A DNA stretch of 33,769 bases from positions 1-33,769 of the forward strand of contig WHTB01000014.1 of the NCBI GenBank assembly GCA_009379735.1, in the 5' to 3' direction. The notes under the pieces are model-generated. The model had not been told where the DNA came from and did not search any database. It was given only the letters and a program-made list of their open reading frames with translations. A program made the position numbers and the translations under genes. The stretch comes from Propionibacteriales bacterium. GTDB taxonomy: Bacteria > Actinomycetota > Actinomycetes > Propionibacteriales > Nocardioidaceae. How positions within the stretch are numbered: position 1 is the stretch's first letter; each line of letters starts with the position of its first letter. Below, one piece after another: positions 31,907 through 33,769 of the stretch.

Positions 31907-32646
31907 AAGCCGAACGTTCCGCCCAGCTCCGTCTGCTCGACCTGCAAGACCTCGACTCCACGCTGGACCAGCTCACTCAGCGGCGGGCCAGCCTGCCCGA
32001 GCTCGCCCTGATCAACGGGCTCGAGACCGAACGCGACGGCATCTCGGACGAGATGGTTTTCGCGCGTACGGCGGTGAGCGACCTGCGGCGGGCCCAGGAC
32101 AAGGCCGACTCCGACGTCGAGCAGGTGAAGGCGCGGCGTGTCCGCACCCAGCAACGGCTCGACCAGGGTCAGGTGAGCTCGCCTCGCGAGCTGGAGGCTC
32201 TGCAGCACGAGATCACCAGCCTCGACCGCCGGATCGGTGACCTTGAAGAGGCCGAGATCGAGGTCATGGAGCAGCTCGAGGCGGCCGAGACGGACCTGAC
32301 CGAGAAGGAGCAGCGGCTGGAGCAGGTCGCCGGTGAGCTCACCACGCATGAGCGGAGCCGCGACGAGGCGCTGGCCGGCATTGACGTCGACCTGGAGCAG
32401 TCGCGGGCGGCGCGGGACAAGATCGCCGCCGAGATCCCCGCCGACCTGATGGCGCTGTACACACGGCTCCGCACCAACCAGTCGGGGGTGGGCGCCGCAG
32501 AGCTCGCCCACGGACGCTGCGGCGGCTGCCGGCTCGAGCTCAACCCGGCCGACCTGCGAGGCATCGCGGCGGCGGCCGACGACGACGTCATGCGCTGCGA
32601 GGAGTGCGGCCGGATCCTGGTCCGTACCGAAGAGCCCAAGGGCTGA
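31903..32646 (+). CDS. Coiled-coil C4 zinc-ribbon protein, apparently CTG-initiated
   Basis: About 247 residues: a long coiled coil (about 1-175, VSSPRELEALQHEI within it), then a C4 zinc ribbon with Cys 206, 209, 232 and 235 (RCGGC and RCEECG). This is the Rv2229c-type protein, possibly a nucleic-acid or adaptor protein; function is unknown. The conserved N-terminus (KAExxxQLRLLDLQ) begins immediately after a CTG at 31903. GAGGAG lies upstream and there is no ATG, GTG or TTG nearby in frame. The CTG overlaps the Nif3 stop (CTGA). An in-frame ATG at 31750 would lie deep inside Nif3. Confidence 0.88.
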   Translation: MKAERSAQLRLLDLQDLDSTLDQLTQRRASLPELALINGLETERDGISDEMVFARTAVSDLRRAQDKADSDVEQVKARRVRTQQRLDQGQVSSPRELEALQHEITSLDRRIGDLEEAEIEVMEQLEAAETDLTEKEQRLEQVAGELTTHERSRDEALAGIDVDLEQSRAARDKIAAEIPADLMALYTRLRTNQSGVGAAELAHGRCGGCRLELNPADLRGIAAAADDDVMRCEECGRILVRTEEPKG

Positions 32647-32651
32647 CGCCG

Positions 32652-33769
32652 ATGGCACCACGGCGCGTCGTCATCGAGGCCGACGGCGGCTCCCGGGGCA
32701 ACCCAGGACCGGCGGCGTACGGCGCACTGGTGCGTGACGCCGACACCGGCGAGCTGATCGCCGAGAAGGGCGAGGCCATCGGCGTCGCCACCAACAACGT
32801 CGCCGAGTACCGCGGCCTCATCGCTGGGCTGGAGCTGGTGCGCGAGCATGCTCCTGACGCGGAGCTCGAGGTACGGATGGACTCCAAGCTGGTCGTCGAG
32901 CAGATGGCCGGCCGCTGGAAGGTCAAGCACCCCGACATGCGACCGCTGGCGATCGAGGCCAACCGGCTGGCGCCTTTCGGCGTCACCTGGACCTGGATCC
33001 CGCGCGCCGAGAACTCCCACGCCGACCGGCTGGTCAACGAGGCGCTGGACGCGGCCACCGGGCGGCGCAAGCGGTCGGCCAGGCCGGCCGCGACCGCCCC
33101 CGTGGATGCCGCCGCGGAAGCCGCCCCGACCAACCCGATGGTGGGCTGGAACCCCGACCTGGGCGACCCGACCACGCTGGTCCTGTTGCGCCACGGTCGC
33201 ACCGAGCACACGGTTGACAAGCGGTTCAGCGGCAGCGAGGGCACCGACCCGGCGCTCGACGAGATCGGGCATGAGCAGGCGGCCGCCGCAGCGGACTGGC
33301 TGCAGCGGCACGGCGGCATCGACGCGATCGTGTCGTCGCCACTGACCCGGGCTCGGGAGACCGCGGCCGTCGTGGCGAAGCGGCTCGGCCTGGTCGTGGA
33401 GGAGGACGACGGTCTTCGGGAGGCGTCGTTCGGCGACTGGGACGGTCACACCTTCGCCGAGGTGCGGGAGCGGTGGCCGGCCGAGCTGCAGGCCTGGCTC
33501 GGGTCGAGCTCCGTGTCGCCGCCGGGCGGGGAGTCCTTCGACGACGTCGCGGTCCGTGTCCGCCGTACCCGGGATCGGCTCGTCCGCAGCAACCCCGGGC
33601 GGACGGTGCTCGCCGTCACCCATGTCACCCCGATCAAGCTGTTGGTGCGGGCGGCGCTCGACGCCCCGATGTCGGCGATCTACCACATGGAGCTCGCGCC
33701 GGGCTCGGTCACCGTGATCTGCTGGTACGGCGACGGGACGCCGTCGCTCCGTCAGTTCTCGGTCACGCC
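32652..33769 (+). CDS. Bifunctional RNase HI/histidine (acid) phosphatase, 3' end outside window
   Basis: At least 372 residues. An N-terminal RNase HI domain (about 1-132) has the acidic catalytic set Asp 11 (EADGGSRGNPGP), Glu 52 (AEYRGL), Asp 77 (MDSKLVVEQMAG) and Asp 125 (NSHADRLVN). A Pro/Ala-rich linker (about 138-170) leads to a phosphoglycerate-mutase-like domain starting VLLRHGRTEH (His 181), with the second His in AVTHVTPIK. In mycobacteria this fusion (Rv2228c) removes RNA from RNA-DNA hybrids and has a CobC-like alpha-ribazole phosphatase-type domain. ATG 32652 lies five bases after the zinc-ribbon stop, so the three genes form one operon. The frame is open to the window edge. Confidence 0.93.
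   Translation, partial: MAPRRVVIEADGGSRGNPGPAAYGALVRDADTGELIAEKGEAIGVATNNVAEYRGLIAGLELVREHAPDAELEVRMDSKLVVEQMAGRWKVKHPDMRPLAIEANRLAPFGVTWTWIPRAENSHADRLVNEALDAATGRRKRSARPAATAPVDAAAEAAPTNPMVGWNPDLGDPTTLVLLRHGRTEHTVDKRFSGSEGTDPALDEIGHEQAAAAADWLQRHGGIDAIVSSPLTRARETAAVVAKRLGLVVEEDDGLREASFGDWDGHTFAEVRERWPAELQAWLGSSSVSPPGGESFDDVAVRVRRTRDRLVRSNPGRTVLAVTHVTPIKLLVRAALDAPMSAIYHMELAPGSVTVICWYGDGTPSLRQFSVT

Noticed and set aside
32169-33686. 505-residue minus-strand frame opposite the zinc-ribbon and RNase H genes
   Set aside because: The plus strand carries intact catalytic motifs for RNase HI and the phosphatase; the minus frame has only biased composition.

Overview
The window is high-GC actinobacterial DNA. 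The clearest taxonomic marker is the right end: a Nif3-like protein, a coiled-coil C4 zinc-ribbon protein and a fused RNase HI/histidine phosphatase in the same order as Mycobacterium tuberculosis Rv2230c-Rv2229c-Rv2228c. An LmeA-type DUF2993 protein, an ECF42 sigma factor, many GTG starts and several leaderless-looking starts (TAnnnT 6-9 bases before the start codon) agree. A Nocardioides-like or related lineage is plausible but cannot be fixed from the sequence. No rRNA, tRNA, CRISPR array or intact insertion sequence was seen.

Left accessory part (1-14.3 kb). An unidentified C-terminus is followed by a divergent pair: a saccharopine-dehydrogenase-like oxidoreductase and a GlxA/AraC-type regulator. 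Next comes a translationally coupled operon of a DGPF (YCII) protein, an ECF42 sigma factor and a CPFC-motif carboxymuconolactone-decarboxylase-like protein. ECF42-type promoters lie before this operon and again just after it. The second promoter now leads into a VOC gene that is only an N-terminal stub. Then come a small membrane protein, a SnoaL-like protein with a WrbA C-terminal remnant upstream, a MocR/GntR regulator, overlapping VOC and double-DUF427 genes, a DUF5937/ArsR-type regulator flanked by matching palindromes, and an orphan peptide-type lipoprotein. The part ends with a chimeric ORF joining the N-terminus of a LuxR-type ATPase to a FIMAH domain. Several genes here are truncated or fused, so the region looks scarred by deletions.

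Middle (14.3-18.9 kb). A fluoroacetate-dehalogenase-like hydrolase converges with a complete tripartite tricarboxylate transporter operon (tctC-tctB-tctA). A bacterial LRAT-domain protein diverges from that operon.

Transport and catabolism cluster (19.0-27.3 kb). An SDR oxidoreductase and a PucR-type regulator read leftward. A compact rightward operon diverges from them: LivG, LivF, LivH, LivM, a LivK-type lipoprotein and an acyl-CoA dehydrogenase. The layout suggests regulated uptake and beta-oxidation-like breakdown of an unidentified organic acid.

Right end (27.3-33.8 kb). An MFS transporter diverges from an internally deleted PaaI-type thioesterase. An LmeA-type protein, a ketopantoate-reductase-family protein and the conserved Nif3/zinc-ribbon/RNase H block follow. 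The last gene runs off the window.
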